DNA from: Bacteroides sp.
Lineage (GTDB): Bacteria; Bacteroidota; Bacteroidia; Bacteroidales; Muribaculaceae
Assembly (NCBI GenBank): GCA_023663525.1
Contig: JAMPHF010000002.1
Coordinates: 604,118-668,117 of the forward strand
DNA: 64,000 bases
Reading direction: 5' to 3'
Program-made: the position numbers and the translations under genes
The notes under the pieces: generated by a model
Seen by the model: the letters and a program-made list of their open reading frames with translations, nothing else
Database searches by the model: none
What the model was told of the DNA's origin: nothing
In this document: positions 43,709-51,556 of the stretch, piece after piece
Position numbering within the stretch: position 1 is the stretch's first letter
Layout: the number at the start of each line of letters is the position of its first letter

Positions 43709-45229
43709 ATGTCTTTAATGAATAGTTTACGTCGTGCATTCGGCTTTTCGCCCGATACCGAGGATGAGGAGGGGAACTATGACCCGACAGTCCCCACGTA
43801 TGCTGTCGATGACCGTGACGAGCCATCGGTCTCTGTCACGCCGGTCGCTCCGGTGGCTGCACCCTCGTCGGCTGAGACTGATGAGCCGGTGGCTGCGGTT
43901 GAGGAGAAGACCGTCGAAACCGATGGGACGGCTACGCTGACGGATGATCTTTTCGACGCGGTGATCGAGCTGTTCAACCGCACGCAGCCGGAGTTCGTCA
44001 GGCAGTGTCTGAACCTCGAAGCCCAGCGTAAATACATCCTCAACTCCCTCTCGACCACCCTGCGACAGAGGATAGACGCAGCCCTTTCGGCTGAAAACGG
44101 TCAGTGGAAGACCGAAAAGGAGGCTCTTGAAAAGGAAATCGCCGACCTTGAGACGGTTAAGGTCGAGAACGAGAGCTTGCGCAAGGAGAACCGTGCGCAG
44201 AGGCTCAGCGCGGAGAGCAAGCGTCGCGCAATGCTTGACCGCATAAATGACCTTGAGACGCAACTGACCCGCCATGCCCAGGAGAAAGAACGATACTATT
44301 CACGCGTGGCTCATCCCGACAACAGCGGAGAGCTGGCAACGCTCACTGAGCGCGTCAAGGAGCTGGAGGCTGAAAACCAATCGGTGAAAGCCGAGGCTGC
44401 AAGCCATGCCTCCAAAGCCGGAGAACTTGAGGAGAGGTGCCGGAAACTTGAGGCAGACAACGGGAATCTCGAAGCGAAGCTCAAGGAGCTGGAGATACGG
44501 GAAGCTCCATCCACCGACGTGCAGACCGAGGGCAGCGATGAGCGCATCAAGGAGCTTGAAGCCACCGTCGAGACTCTGACCGGTGAGAAGACCTCGCTTC
44601 AGCAGCGCAAAGAGGAGACCGAGGGCGAGTGCGACCGCCTGCGCGAAGAACTTAATCGCCAGACCACTCTGAAAGAGCAGCTTGAAGTAAAGGTGGCAAT
44701 GAGCGACACAATGATAAACGACCTCCGCAATCAGGCTGCCGCAGCCCGCAATGAGCTTGAACAGATGCAGCACGAGCAGGAGGAGGTCATCAGTCAGATT
44801 CAGGAGCAGCTTGACGGCTTTGAGGAGCTGAAAGCCCGTAAGGACGCGAAGATAAGCGAGCTTCAGGAATCCAACGCGTCTCTGCGGCGGACGGTCGAGA
44901 ACAATCTCTACAATCAGGCCAACAGCGAGATGAAACTCCGCACCGAGATCAAGAGTCTGAAAGCCGAACTTGCAAAATACGTCCCCTCAGTTGCTGACGA
45001 GGACGACAGACCGAAGCCCCCGCAGAGCGCGAAGCCCGAACCCGTCAAGACTGCCGAGAGCCAGCCCAAACGCCGTGGCAGACCGAAAAAGATACGGATT
45101 GACAATGAGCTTGCCGACGCCGAGTGCTTTGCCGGGGCAGAGGTGAGGCATGACGACCCGGACTTCGGCTACCATGAGCCTCCCCACAAGCCTGTCAACG
45201 ACAACGATGCGCAACTGTCGCTTTTCTGA
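43709..45229 (+). CDS. Coiled-coil protein with AT-hook and C-terminal sliding-clamp motif
   Basis: 506 residues, unrecognised family. Acidic, Pro/Thr/Val-rich first 75 residues; a short folded-looking segment DLFDAVIELFNRTQPEFVRQCLNLEAQRKYIL (about 86-117); then continuous heptad-rich coiled coil from about 130 to 430 (LKELEAENQSV, LEERCRKLEADN, LEQMQHEQEEV). Then a basic AT-hook KRRGRPKK (454-461) and an acidic linker, and the protein ends exactly in QLSLF (502-506), the consensus peptide that binds the beta sliding clamp. Cytoplasmic (no signal peptide). Start 43709 (MSLMN); ATG 43718 is possible, and TTG 43700 is less likely. I infer a DNA-associated factor tethered to replication or repair. 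Confidence 0.8.
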   Translation: MSLMNSLRRAFGFSPDTEDEEGNYDPTVPTYAVDDRDEPSVSVTPVAPVAAPSSAETDEPVAAVEEKTVETDGTATLTDDLFDAVIELFNRTQPEFVRQCLNLEAQRKYILNSLSTTLRQRIDAALSAENGQWKTEKEALEKEIADLETVKVENESLRKENRAQRLSAESKRRAMLDRINDLETQLTRHAQEKERYYSRVAHPDNSGELATLTERVKELEAENQSVKAEAASHASKAGELEERCRKLEADNGNLEAKLKELEIREAPSTDVQTEGSDERIKELEATVETLTGEKTSLQQRKEETEGECDRLREELNRQTTLKEQLEVKVAMSDTMINDLRNQAAAARNELEQMQHEQEEVISQIQEQLDGFEELKARKDAKISELQESNASLRRTVENNLYNQANSEMKLRTEIKSLKAELAKYVPSVADEDDRPKPPQSAKPEPVKTAESQPKRRGRPKKIRIDNELADAECFAGAEVRHDDPDFGYHEPPHKPVNDNDAQLSLF

Positions 45230-45279
45230 TACCTTATACCCCCTGCATTCTGAACACAATATTGAAACGAATATCCGAA

Positions 45280-47466
45280 ATGAAAAAGATACTGACATAT
45301 CTGTTATTGCTCTGCGTCGCGTTCCCGGCTGTTTCCGCGACGATTACTGACGACAAGAGTCTTGCTCCCTACGTATATCCTCAGAACGGGTCTGCACGCG
45401 TGAGCCGTCCCGCCTATCTCGCCGACGGTCTCAGCTATCTCGCTCTCTCAGCCGATGGCACCAAGGTGGTGAAGTATGAGACGGTTTCCGGCAAGGAGAT
45501 CGAGACGGTCATGGATGTCACCCACACGCGTGAGACCACCATCGCGTCAATCGAGTCGTTCGTCATGAGCCCCGACGGCTCCAAGCTCCTTGTCAGTCGC
45601 GAGCGCAAGCCCATCTACCGCCGCTCATCGATGGCGAAGTATTATGTCTATAACATCCGCACCCGTCAGCTTCATCCGCTTTCGGTCAAGTTTGACTATC
45701 AGCGGGAGCCGCTTTTCTCGCCCGATGGCCGCATGGTGGCTTTCGTCGGGTCGGACAATAACATCCATCTTCACAAGATTGACTACAATACGGAGGTCGA
45801 TGTCACCACTGACGGAAAGGTGGACCACGTCATAAACGGTGTGCCTGACTGGGTGTATGAGGAGGAATTTTCCACATCCGTGTCGATGGCATGGGCACCG
45901 GACAACATGACGCTGTGCTATATCAAATATAACGAGTCGGATGTCCCCGCATTCTCTTTCCCGCTCTACGAGGGGACGTGCAACCCGATGAAACAGTATA
46001 CCTTGTATCCGGGCGCGTTCACCTATAAGTATCCGGTTGCCGGTGAGCCGAATTCAAAGGTCAGTGTCCACAGCTATGATGTTGACAACCGAAAGACAAA
46101 AAATCTTGACATCCCGTCGCGCAATTTCGAGTATATCCCCCGCATCGCCTACGGAGGCAGCCCCGACCGGCTGGTCATCGTCACCCTCAACCGCGCGCAG
46201 ACACGCATGGAGCTGTTCAGCATGAATCCGCGCTCAAATGTGGCTAAATCCATTCTCGTCGAGGAGGAGAAAGCATGGCTTGAGCCTTCATCCTATGAAA
46301 ATCTTACGTTGAACGGTGATAATTTTGTCGTTCTGTCGTCGCGCACAGGTTACACCCACGCCTACCAGTACACATATTCCGGGGCGATGACGAGGGCGAT
46401 AACCTCGGGCGACTTCGACGTGCTTGCCTATTACGGGTCGGATGCGCGTGGCAATCACTACGTGCAGTCCACCGTCACCGGACCTCTCAACCGCGTGGTC
46501 TCCCGCATCGACATCAAGGGTGTCATGAAGCATATAACGCCCGAAAAGGGCTGCGCTTCCGTATGGTTCACCCCTGCAAGAAACTACTACACGGTCAATT
46601 ACAGCAACTCGCAGACACCGCCGGTCTACACCCTGCGCACCATCGCCGACAAGGATGTCAGAGTCCTTGAGGACAATGCAGCGGTGAAAGCGAAATATGC
46701 CTCCGCTCCCAAGCGCGAATTTTTCACCGTCAACACGCCTGACGGTGTCACCATCAATGCCTACATGCTCAAACCCGCCGGATTCTCCACCTCCGGCTCG
46801 TATCCAGTCATCATGACCCAGTACAGCGGTCCCGGCTCGCAGCAGGTGCTCGATTCGTGGGCTATCGACTGGGAGCAGTATGCAGCCATGCAGGGTTACA
46901 TTGTCATCTGTGCCGACGGTCGCGGCACGGGTGGACGCGGTCGTGCGTGGGAGACAATCGTCTACCGCAATCTTGGCTACTATGAGACAATCGACCAGCA
47001 GGCCGTGGCACGCTGGGCTGCCAATCAGCCTTACGTGAAAGCCGGGAAAATCGGAATATGCGGCTGGAGCTACGGTGGCTATGAGACGCTGATGTGTGTC
47101 TCCACGCCGTCCACTCCATTTGCAGCGGCTGTGGCGATAGCTCCCGTGACAGACTGGCGGTATTATGACACGATTTATGCCGAACGCTACATGCTCACTC
47201 CTCAGGAGAACGAGGAGGGCTATCGCTCATCGGCTCCCCTCAATGCCGTTGGCAACGTGTCCGTCCCTCTCCTCGTGATGCACGGCACGGCTGACGATAA
47301 TGTCCACTTCATGAACACTGTCCAGTACACGTCCGCTCTCCAGGCTTCCGGCAGATGGTGCGACCTGTTCATCTATCCCAACATGAACCACTCCATCAAT
47401 GGCTGCGATGCGCGTCTGTCGGTCTACTCGCGTATGCTTGCATATTTCAATGCCAATCTACGGTAA
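45280..47466 (+). CDS. Dipeptidyl peptidase IV (S9 family)
   Basis: 728 residues, secreted (signal peptide to about PAVSA). The N-terminal beta-propeller includes PDWVYEEEFSTS, the DPP IV double-Glu that clamps the free amino terminus. The C-terminal alpha/beta hydrolase has the nucleophile Ser597 in GWSYGGYE, Asp672 in GTADDNVHF and His704 in NMNHSING. It removes X-Pro dipeptides from peptides in the periplasm. ATG 45280 is chosen; a TTG at 45262 is in frame but adds no signal function. Confidence 0.94.
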   Translation: MKKILTYLLLLCVAFPAVSATITDDKSLAPYVYPQNGSARVSRPAYLADGLSYLALSADGTKVVKYETVSGKEIETVMDVTHTRETTIASIESFVMSPDGSKLLVSRERKPIYRRSSMAKYYVYNIRTRQLHPLSVKFDYQREPLFSPDGRMVAFVGSDNNIHLHKIDYNTEVDVTTDGKVDHVINGVPDWVYEEEFSTSVSMAWAPDNMTLCYIKYNESDVPAFSFPLYEGTCNPMKQYTLYPGAFTYKYPVAGEPNSKVSVHSYDVDNRKTKNLDIPSRNFEYIPRIAYGGSPDRLVIVTLNRAQTRMELFSMNPRSNVAKSILVEEEKAWLEPSSYENLTLNGDNFVVLSSRTGYTHAYQYTYSGAMTRAITSGDFDVLAYYGSDARGNHYVQSTVTGPLNRVVSRIDIKGVMKHITPEKGCASVWFTPARNYYTVNYSNSQTPPVYTLRTIADKDVRVLEDNAAVKAKYASAPKREFFTVNTPDGVTINAYMLKPAGFSTSGSYPVIMTQYSGPGSQQVLDSWAIDWEQYAAMQGYIVICADGRGTGGRGRAWETIVYRNLGYYETIDQQAVARWAANQPYVKAGKIGICGWSYGGYETLMCVSTPSTPFAAAVAIAPVTDWRYYDTIYAERYMLTPQENEEGYRSSAPLNAVGNVSVPLLVMHGTADDNVHFMNTVQYTSALQASGRWCDLFIYPNMNHSINGCDARLSVYSRMLAYFNANLR

Positions 47467-47533
47467 AGGCTGTGAGATATAGAATCTAAACATATTTATA
47501 TTATCCGTTCCCAATGTCATCAATGCTTGCATC

Positions 47534-48871
47534 ATGACGCACCACCATCATATAACTAACGAAAAGGCAATTTTTACTCTTTGGCTGAATTGGACCATCT
47601 CGGTCGGCTGTCTTGCCATCCCTGAGACAGTGTCCATATTCCTTCCGAAACCGTGGATTCCGTTTGTGGTCTTCGGGCTGATGTTCCTGCTGATTCTTTA
47701 CAGAAACAACGGTCAGAAGTTCAAGGCTTCGTCGTGTGATCTCGTCCAGACTGTGTGTGTCAGGACTCTGTGCACGTCAGCCGTGATAATGATCATCATC
47801 TCCATCATCTATGCTCGCGGATTTATCTCGCTGTTCTATCCGGAGGAGTTGATCAACAGTGAGATTCCATATCTGACCATACTCGTTCTCGGACCAGTGG
47901 CCGTGTTCTATACCGCTCTCGCATTGATTGAGGGCGACAATGCCTCCGTCTGCCGTCGGTGTATCATCCGCAACGGGACAGCCTCCGAACGGGGTTTCCT
48001 CGGCAAGATGTTCATGCAGGAAAGCCGCTATCAGGTCCGATTCCTGATGTTCATGTCGATAGTGGTCTCTGTGACAGGTTGGGTCTACTACGCTTTTTTC
48101 TACATCAATGTCAACCTCAACAGTGCCGACACCTTCTTCTTTGATTGGGTTCCGACAATCGTCTACGGTCTGTCGATCATATTCTTCGGCATGAGGTACT
48201 TCACTTTGTGGAGCTACTACTACAATCATATCGAGCTTAATCCATTCCTCAGCGTCAACACCTCCGGTGTGCGTTTCATCCTCCTGAATGACAACGATGT
48301 CTACCTCAGCCGCACGGAGGGTTTTCACGATCTGCCCGACGGAAATAAGTTTGACACTCCTGCCGACATCAGTCTGTCGCACCGGAGCTACGTCAGCCTT
48401 GAGGAAGCGACCGAGCATCTGTGCAACATGAGCGGTCTTATGCCGGAGGATTTTTCGCTGCGGTTCATGTATAAGAGTACTGACCTCTCCGGCCGCGCCA
48501 ACATATTCCACTTTATATGCTGTCTGACCTCAAAGGATGTGATAGAAAAGACAGCCTATCGCGGTCAGTGGTGCACGCTTTCGCAGCTTCAGCGTCTGCT
48601 CTACAACCATGAGCTCACCAGAATACTCGCATCGGAGATTCATCGCCTGCACACTGTCACCATGGCTTGGAAGACCTACGACTCGGAGGGACACCGTCTC
48701 TACAAAATCAAGAGATACCGTCCGGCATTCCGCCTGAAGGGAATATGCGACTGGAACGTGGATTTCAATGACCGCCATTGGCTTGAGGTTGCGCGCTTCA
48801 ACGAGGATTCGCCGTTTTTCAGAATCCGCCGTATTTTCAACAAACGGCTGCGCCGTCGCCACAACTCTTGA
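47534..48871 (+). CDS. Membrane protein of unknown function with CxxC
   Basis: 445 residues. About six membrane helices in the first half (near 17-36, 41-57, 78-98, 107-131, 168-192, 204-222), with a polar loop between helices 4 and 5 holding DNASVCRRCIIRNG, a CxxC that could bind metal or be redox active. The second half (about 225-445) is soluble with several aromatic-rich stretches and a basic end (RRIFNKRLRRRHNS). No family recognised. Start codon ATG 47534, followed by a His-rich MTHHHHITN. Its stop lies 8 bp before miaA. Confidence 0.7.
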   Translation: MTHHHHITNEKAIFTLWLNWTISVGCLAIPETVSIFLPKPWIPFVVFGLMFLLILYRNNGQKFKASSCDLVQTVCVRTLCTSAVIMIIISIIYARGFISLFYPEELINSEIPYLTILVLGPVAVFYTALALIEGDNASVCRRCIIRNGTASERGFLGKMFMQESRYQVRFLMFMSIVVSVTGWVYYAFFYINVNLNSADTFFFDWVPTIVYGLSIIFFGMRYFTLWSYYYNHIELNPFLSVNTSGVRFILLNDNDVYLSRTEGFHDLPDGNKFDTPADISLSHRSYVSLEEATEHLCNMSGLMPEDFSLRFMYKSTDLSGRANIFHFICCLTSKDVIEKTAYRGQWCTLSQLQRLLYNHELTRILASEIHRLHTVTMAWKTYDSEGHRLYKIKRYRPAFRLKGICDWNVDFNDRHWLEVARFNEDSPFFRIRRIFNKRLRRRHNS

Positions 48872-48879
48872 TCAATATT

Positions 48880-49797
48880 ATGCCACAACCTTTGATCGTC
48901 ATAACCGGACCTACCGCCTCGGGCAAGACCCGCAGGGCTGTGGAGCTTGCGTGTGAGATCGGTGCTGAGATCATCAGTGCCGACTCGCGCCAGATTTACC
49001 GTGGCATGGATCTAGGGACAGGGAAAGACATCGAGGAGTATGGTGAGATCCCGGTTCATCTTATCGACATTTGTCCTGCGGGCTACAAATATAACCTCTA
49101 TGAGTTCCTTCGTGATTATGAGGAAGCGCGCCGTGACATCGAGAGCCGTGGACGGAGGGTGATTCTCTGTGGCGGGACGGGGCTGTATGTCGAGAGTGTG
49201 CTGAAGGGTTTGCGTTTGCCCGAGGTTCCTGAAAATCCGGACTTACGCCGAAGCCTTGAGGGGAAGTCGCTCGACGAGCTGACCTCCATACTCGCCGGGA
49301 TGAAGACATTGCACAACGTGACGGATGTCGATACGGTCAAGCGTGCCATCCGTGCCATCGAAATCCAGACCTACTATGAGTCGCATCCCGATGCTGCCCG
49401 GCAGGCGCAGCCATCTCCGCTGACCGATGCGGTGGTCATCGGTGTTGCAATAGACCGTGAGTCGCGTCGCCGCCGCATCACGGAGCGTCTGCACTCACGC
49501 CTCAATGCCGGCATGGTTGATGAGGTCCGCCGCCTGCTTGATTCGGGCATTCCGGCTGAGGATCTTATCTATTATGGACTTGAATATAAATTCCTGACGC
49601 TTTATCTGACAGGTGAGCTGGGATATGACGAGATGGTCTCGAAGCTCGAAATAGCAATCCACCAGTTTGCCAAACGGCAGATGACGTGGTTTCGTGGGAT
49701 GGAAAACCGTGGCTTTCCCATCTATTGGCTTCAATACGACCTCCCGACCGCTGAGTTTATTCGCTCCGCAAAAGAATTGATAACTTCAGCGGGATAA
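48880..49797 (+). CDS. miaA: tRNA dimethylallyltransferase
   Basis: 305 residues. Adds a dimethylallyl group to A37 of tRNAs reading U-starting codons. P-loop GPTASGKT (10-17), SADSRQIYRGMDLGTGK, and the tRNA-binding region KRAIRAIEIQ. The C-terminal KFLTLYLTGELGYDEMVSKLEIAIHQFAKRQMTWFRG is characteristic. ATG 48880 is preferred over an in-frame TTG at 48868. Confidence 0.95.
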   Translation: MPQPLIVITGPTASGKTRRAVELACEIGAEIISADSRQIYRGMDLGTGKDIEEYGEIPVHLIDICPAGYKYNLYEFLRDYEEARRDIESRGRRVILCGGTGLYVESVLKGLRLPEVPENPDLRRSLEGKSLDELTSILAGMKTLHNVTDVDTVKRAIRAIEIQTYYESHPDAARQAQPSPLTDAVVIGVAIDRESRRRRITERLHSRLNAGMVDEVRRLLDSGIPAEDLIYYGLEYKFLTLYLTGELGYDEMVSKLEIAIHQFAKRQMTWFRGMENRGFPIYWLQYDLPTAEFIRSAKELITSAG

Positions 49798-49951
49798 ACA
49801 TATTCTCACGAAAACATGCGATAGATGAGGTACGCATTTCTCATGCTGGATCATGATAATTTCAATGTCCTGAAACTGCAATTGCGATTGCTCGACTGTG
49901 TCAATAGCAACATTCATGTGGACTAAGTTTTTATAATATGAAGATAGTTCC

Positions 49952-49959
49952 TATCTTTG
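49952..49959 (+). promoter_or_regulatory. -7 box of the MNT gene
   Basis: TATCTTTG, 32 bp before the start codon. No TTG at the usual distance. Confidence 0.45.
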
Positions 49960-49991
49960 CTGAAAGTAAAACAAACATCAATTAATATTTT

Positions 49992-50309
49992 ATGCATCGT
50001 CCGAGAATTGTTGAACTTATTTCCAAGGCTATAAAGGAGATAGCTCCGGATTCCATAGCAATTTTATATGGATCTGAGGCTCGTGGAACAGCTCGAAAGG
50101 ATTCTGACTTTGATATTCTTGTGCTTCTCCCGGATGATTATGCCGTTAAGTCGTATGCAAAGCGGCGTGTGGAGATTTTTGATAAACTATACGAAATAGA
50201 ACTTGCACGTGATGTGATTATTTCTCCACTTGTGTTGTTGAAAAGTATGTGGGAACAGCGTTCCACGCCGTTCACAGCTAATGTGATGAGGGAGGGAATT
50301 GAAATATGA
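49992..50309 (+). CDS. MNT-type minimal nucleotidyltransferase (orphan antitoxin-like)
   Basis: 105 residues. The nucleotidyltransferase core GSEARG (27-32) and the Asp pair DFD (39, 41), with a third acidic residue likely in ARDVIISP (Asp74). Such proteins normally AMPylate or neutralise an adjacent HEPN toxin. Here the expected overlapping ATG (50306) opens only a 9-codon frame, so no HEPN partner is present. AT-richer than its neighbours, suggesting transfer. Confidence 0.85.
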   Translation: MHRPRIVELISKAIKEIAPDSIAILYGSEARGTARKDSDFDILVLLPDDYAVKSYAKRRVEIFDKLYEIELARDVIISPLVLLKSMWEQRSTPFTANVMREGIEI

Positions 50310-50343
50310 CGATATTAATTTCAGTCATGGGCTAAAGAACAAT

Positions 50344-50381
50344 GACCGGTCGTGGTTGGTGTTGTCCAACCTCAACCGGTC
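50344..50381. terminator. Two-tier hairpin between convergent MNT and fmt genes
   Basis: GACCGGT (50344-50350) pairs with ACCGGTC (50375-50381), and an inner GGTTGG (50354-50359) with CCAACC (50366-50371). No U-tract. Confidence 0.5.
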
Positions 50382-50419
50382 TATCATTCAAAATGGATAT
50401 TCTGTATGGTGGCTTAGGG

Positions 50420-51397
50420 CTATGAGATGAATCGGGGGGCGGTGAGGCGGGAGCCGCGCAGGAAGTCGGGGGTGGGCATCCGACGTTTGCCGGGAGCTTG
50501 GAGGCTGAGTATTTCCAGTGCATTCCCGTCGCTGCATCCTACGGTCATGGTCGGACCTTCAATGATGACTTCGCCCGGACCGAGTGTGGTGGGTGGAGTC
50601 ACGATACGCGACTCGAAGATTTTGACGGCACCGAGTTCCGCATCCCCGTCAATGAGTGTTGACCATGCAGCAGGGTAGGGTGACAGTCCGCGTATGAGGT
50701 TATGGATGCGGTCGGCAGGTGCTGTCCAGTCGATTTTGCACGTTTCCTTGAATATTTTGGGTGCAGGTGTCGGTTCAGTATCGCCAATGAGTTTGTCTTG
50801 TGGTATTGGCGAAAGCGTTCCGGCTATAATATCATCGATGGTCTTTATGGTCAAATCCGCACCGAGCATCATGAGCTTGTCGTGGACATCGCCTACATTG
50901 TCGGTGGGGAGTATTTCGATTTTTTCCTGGGCGATGATGTCGCCTGTGTCAATCTCGTGTTTCAGGAAGAACGTTGTCACGCCTGTCTCCTTGTCGCCGT
51001 TGATGACAGCCCAGTTTATAGGGGCGGCTCCACGATAGCGAGGCAGGAGTGAGGCATGGAGATTGAACGTCCCGAGCGGAGGCATTGTCCACACCACCTC
51101 CGGGAGCATACGGAACGCTATGACAACAAAGAGGTCGGCGTTGAGTGAGCGCAGTTCCTCCACGAATGCCTCATCCTTCAGTCTTACGGGCTGCATGAGC
51201 CGCAATCCATGACTGACGGCATATTCCTTGACCGGGGACTGGTACATCTTGTGACCGCGCCCGGCCGGTTTATCCGGCATGGTCACGACACCGACGACGT
51301 TATATCCCCCCTCGACTATCCGCTTCAGACTTTCGACTGCAAACTCAGGCGTGCCGAGGAATACAATTCTTAAATCTTCTTTTGATTTATGTCGCAT
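50420..51397 (-). CDS. fmt: Methionyl-tRNA formyltransferase
   Basis: 325 residues. Formylates initiator Met-tRNA with 10-formyl-tetrahydrofolate. LRIVFLGTPEFAVESL at the start, MPDKPAGRGHKM, then NLHASLLPRYRGAAPINWAVI with the catalytic region, and IDTGDIIAQ. A C-terminal OB-like domain follows. Monocistronic in appearance; the upstream gap holds a family-B element. Confidence 0.95.
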   Translation of the reverse strand: MRHKSKEDLRIVFLGTPEFAVESLKRIVEGGYNVVGVVTMPDKPAGRGHKMYQSPVKEYAVSHGLRLMQPVRLKDEAFVEELRSLNADLFVVIAFRMLPEVVWTMPPLGTFNLHASLLPRYRGAAPINWAVINGDKETGVTTFFLKHEIDTGDIIAQEKIEILPTDNVGDVHDKLMMLGADLTIKTIDDIIAGTLSPIPQDKLIGDTEPTPAPKIFKETCKIDWTAPADRIHNLIRGLSPYPAAWSTLIDGDAELGAVKIFESRIVTPPTTLGPGEVIIEGPTMTVGCSDGNALEILSLQAPGKRRMPTPDFLRGSRLTAPRFIS

Positions 51398-51410
51398 GAT
51401 ACGAATAGAT

Positions 51411-51556
51411 TAATTCATAATGCAGGTGAATTAATTCATAATGCATAATTCATAATTCATAATGCATAATAAGGCGCACGGAAGCCGTAAATGCCCTGGA
51501 TATAATGCATTGTGCATTATGCATTATGCATTAAAATAAGCATTATGCATTAAAAA
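51411..51556. repeat. Family B inverted-repeat element
   Basis: Left side 51411-51471 of TTAATTCATAATGCATAATT-type units, right side 51504-51556 of TGCATTGTGCATTATGCATT-type units, with a core GGCGCACGGAAGCCGTAAATGC (51472-51493). The core resembles the family-D element. Between fmt and trpB2, both on the minus strand. Confidence 0.8.

Noticed and set aside
43443..43718. 91-codon frame upstream of the coiled-coil gene
   Set aside because: No recognised family, and the TAACTTTG box at 43558 lies inside it; more likely leader and spacer.
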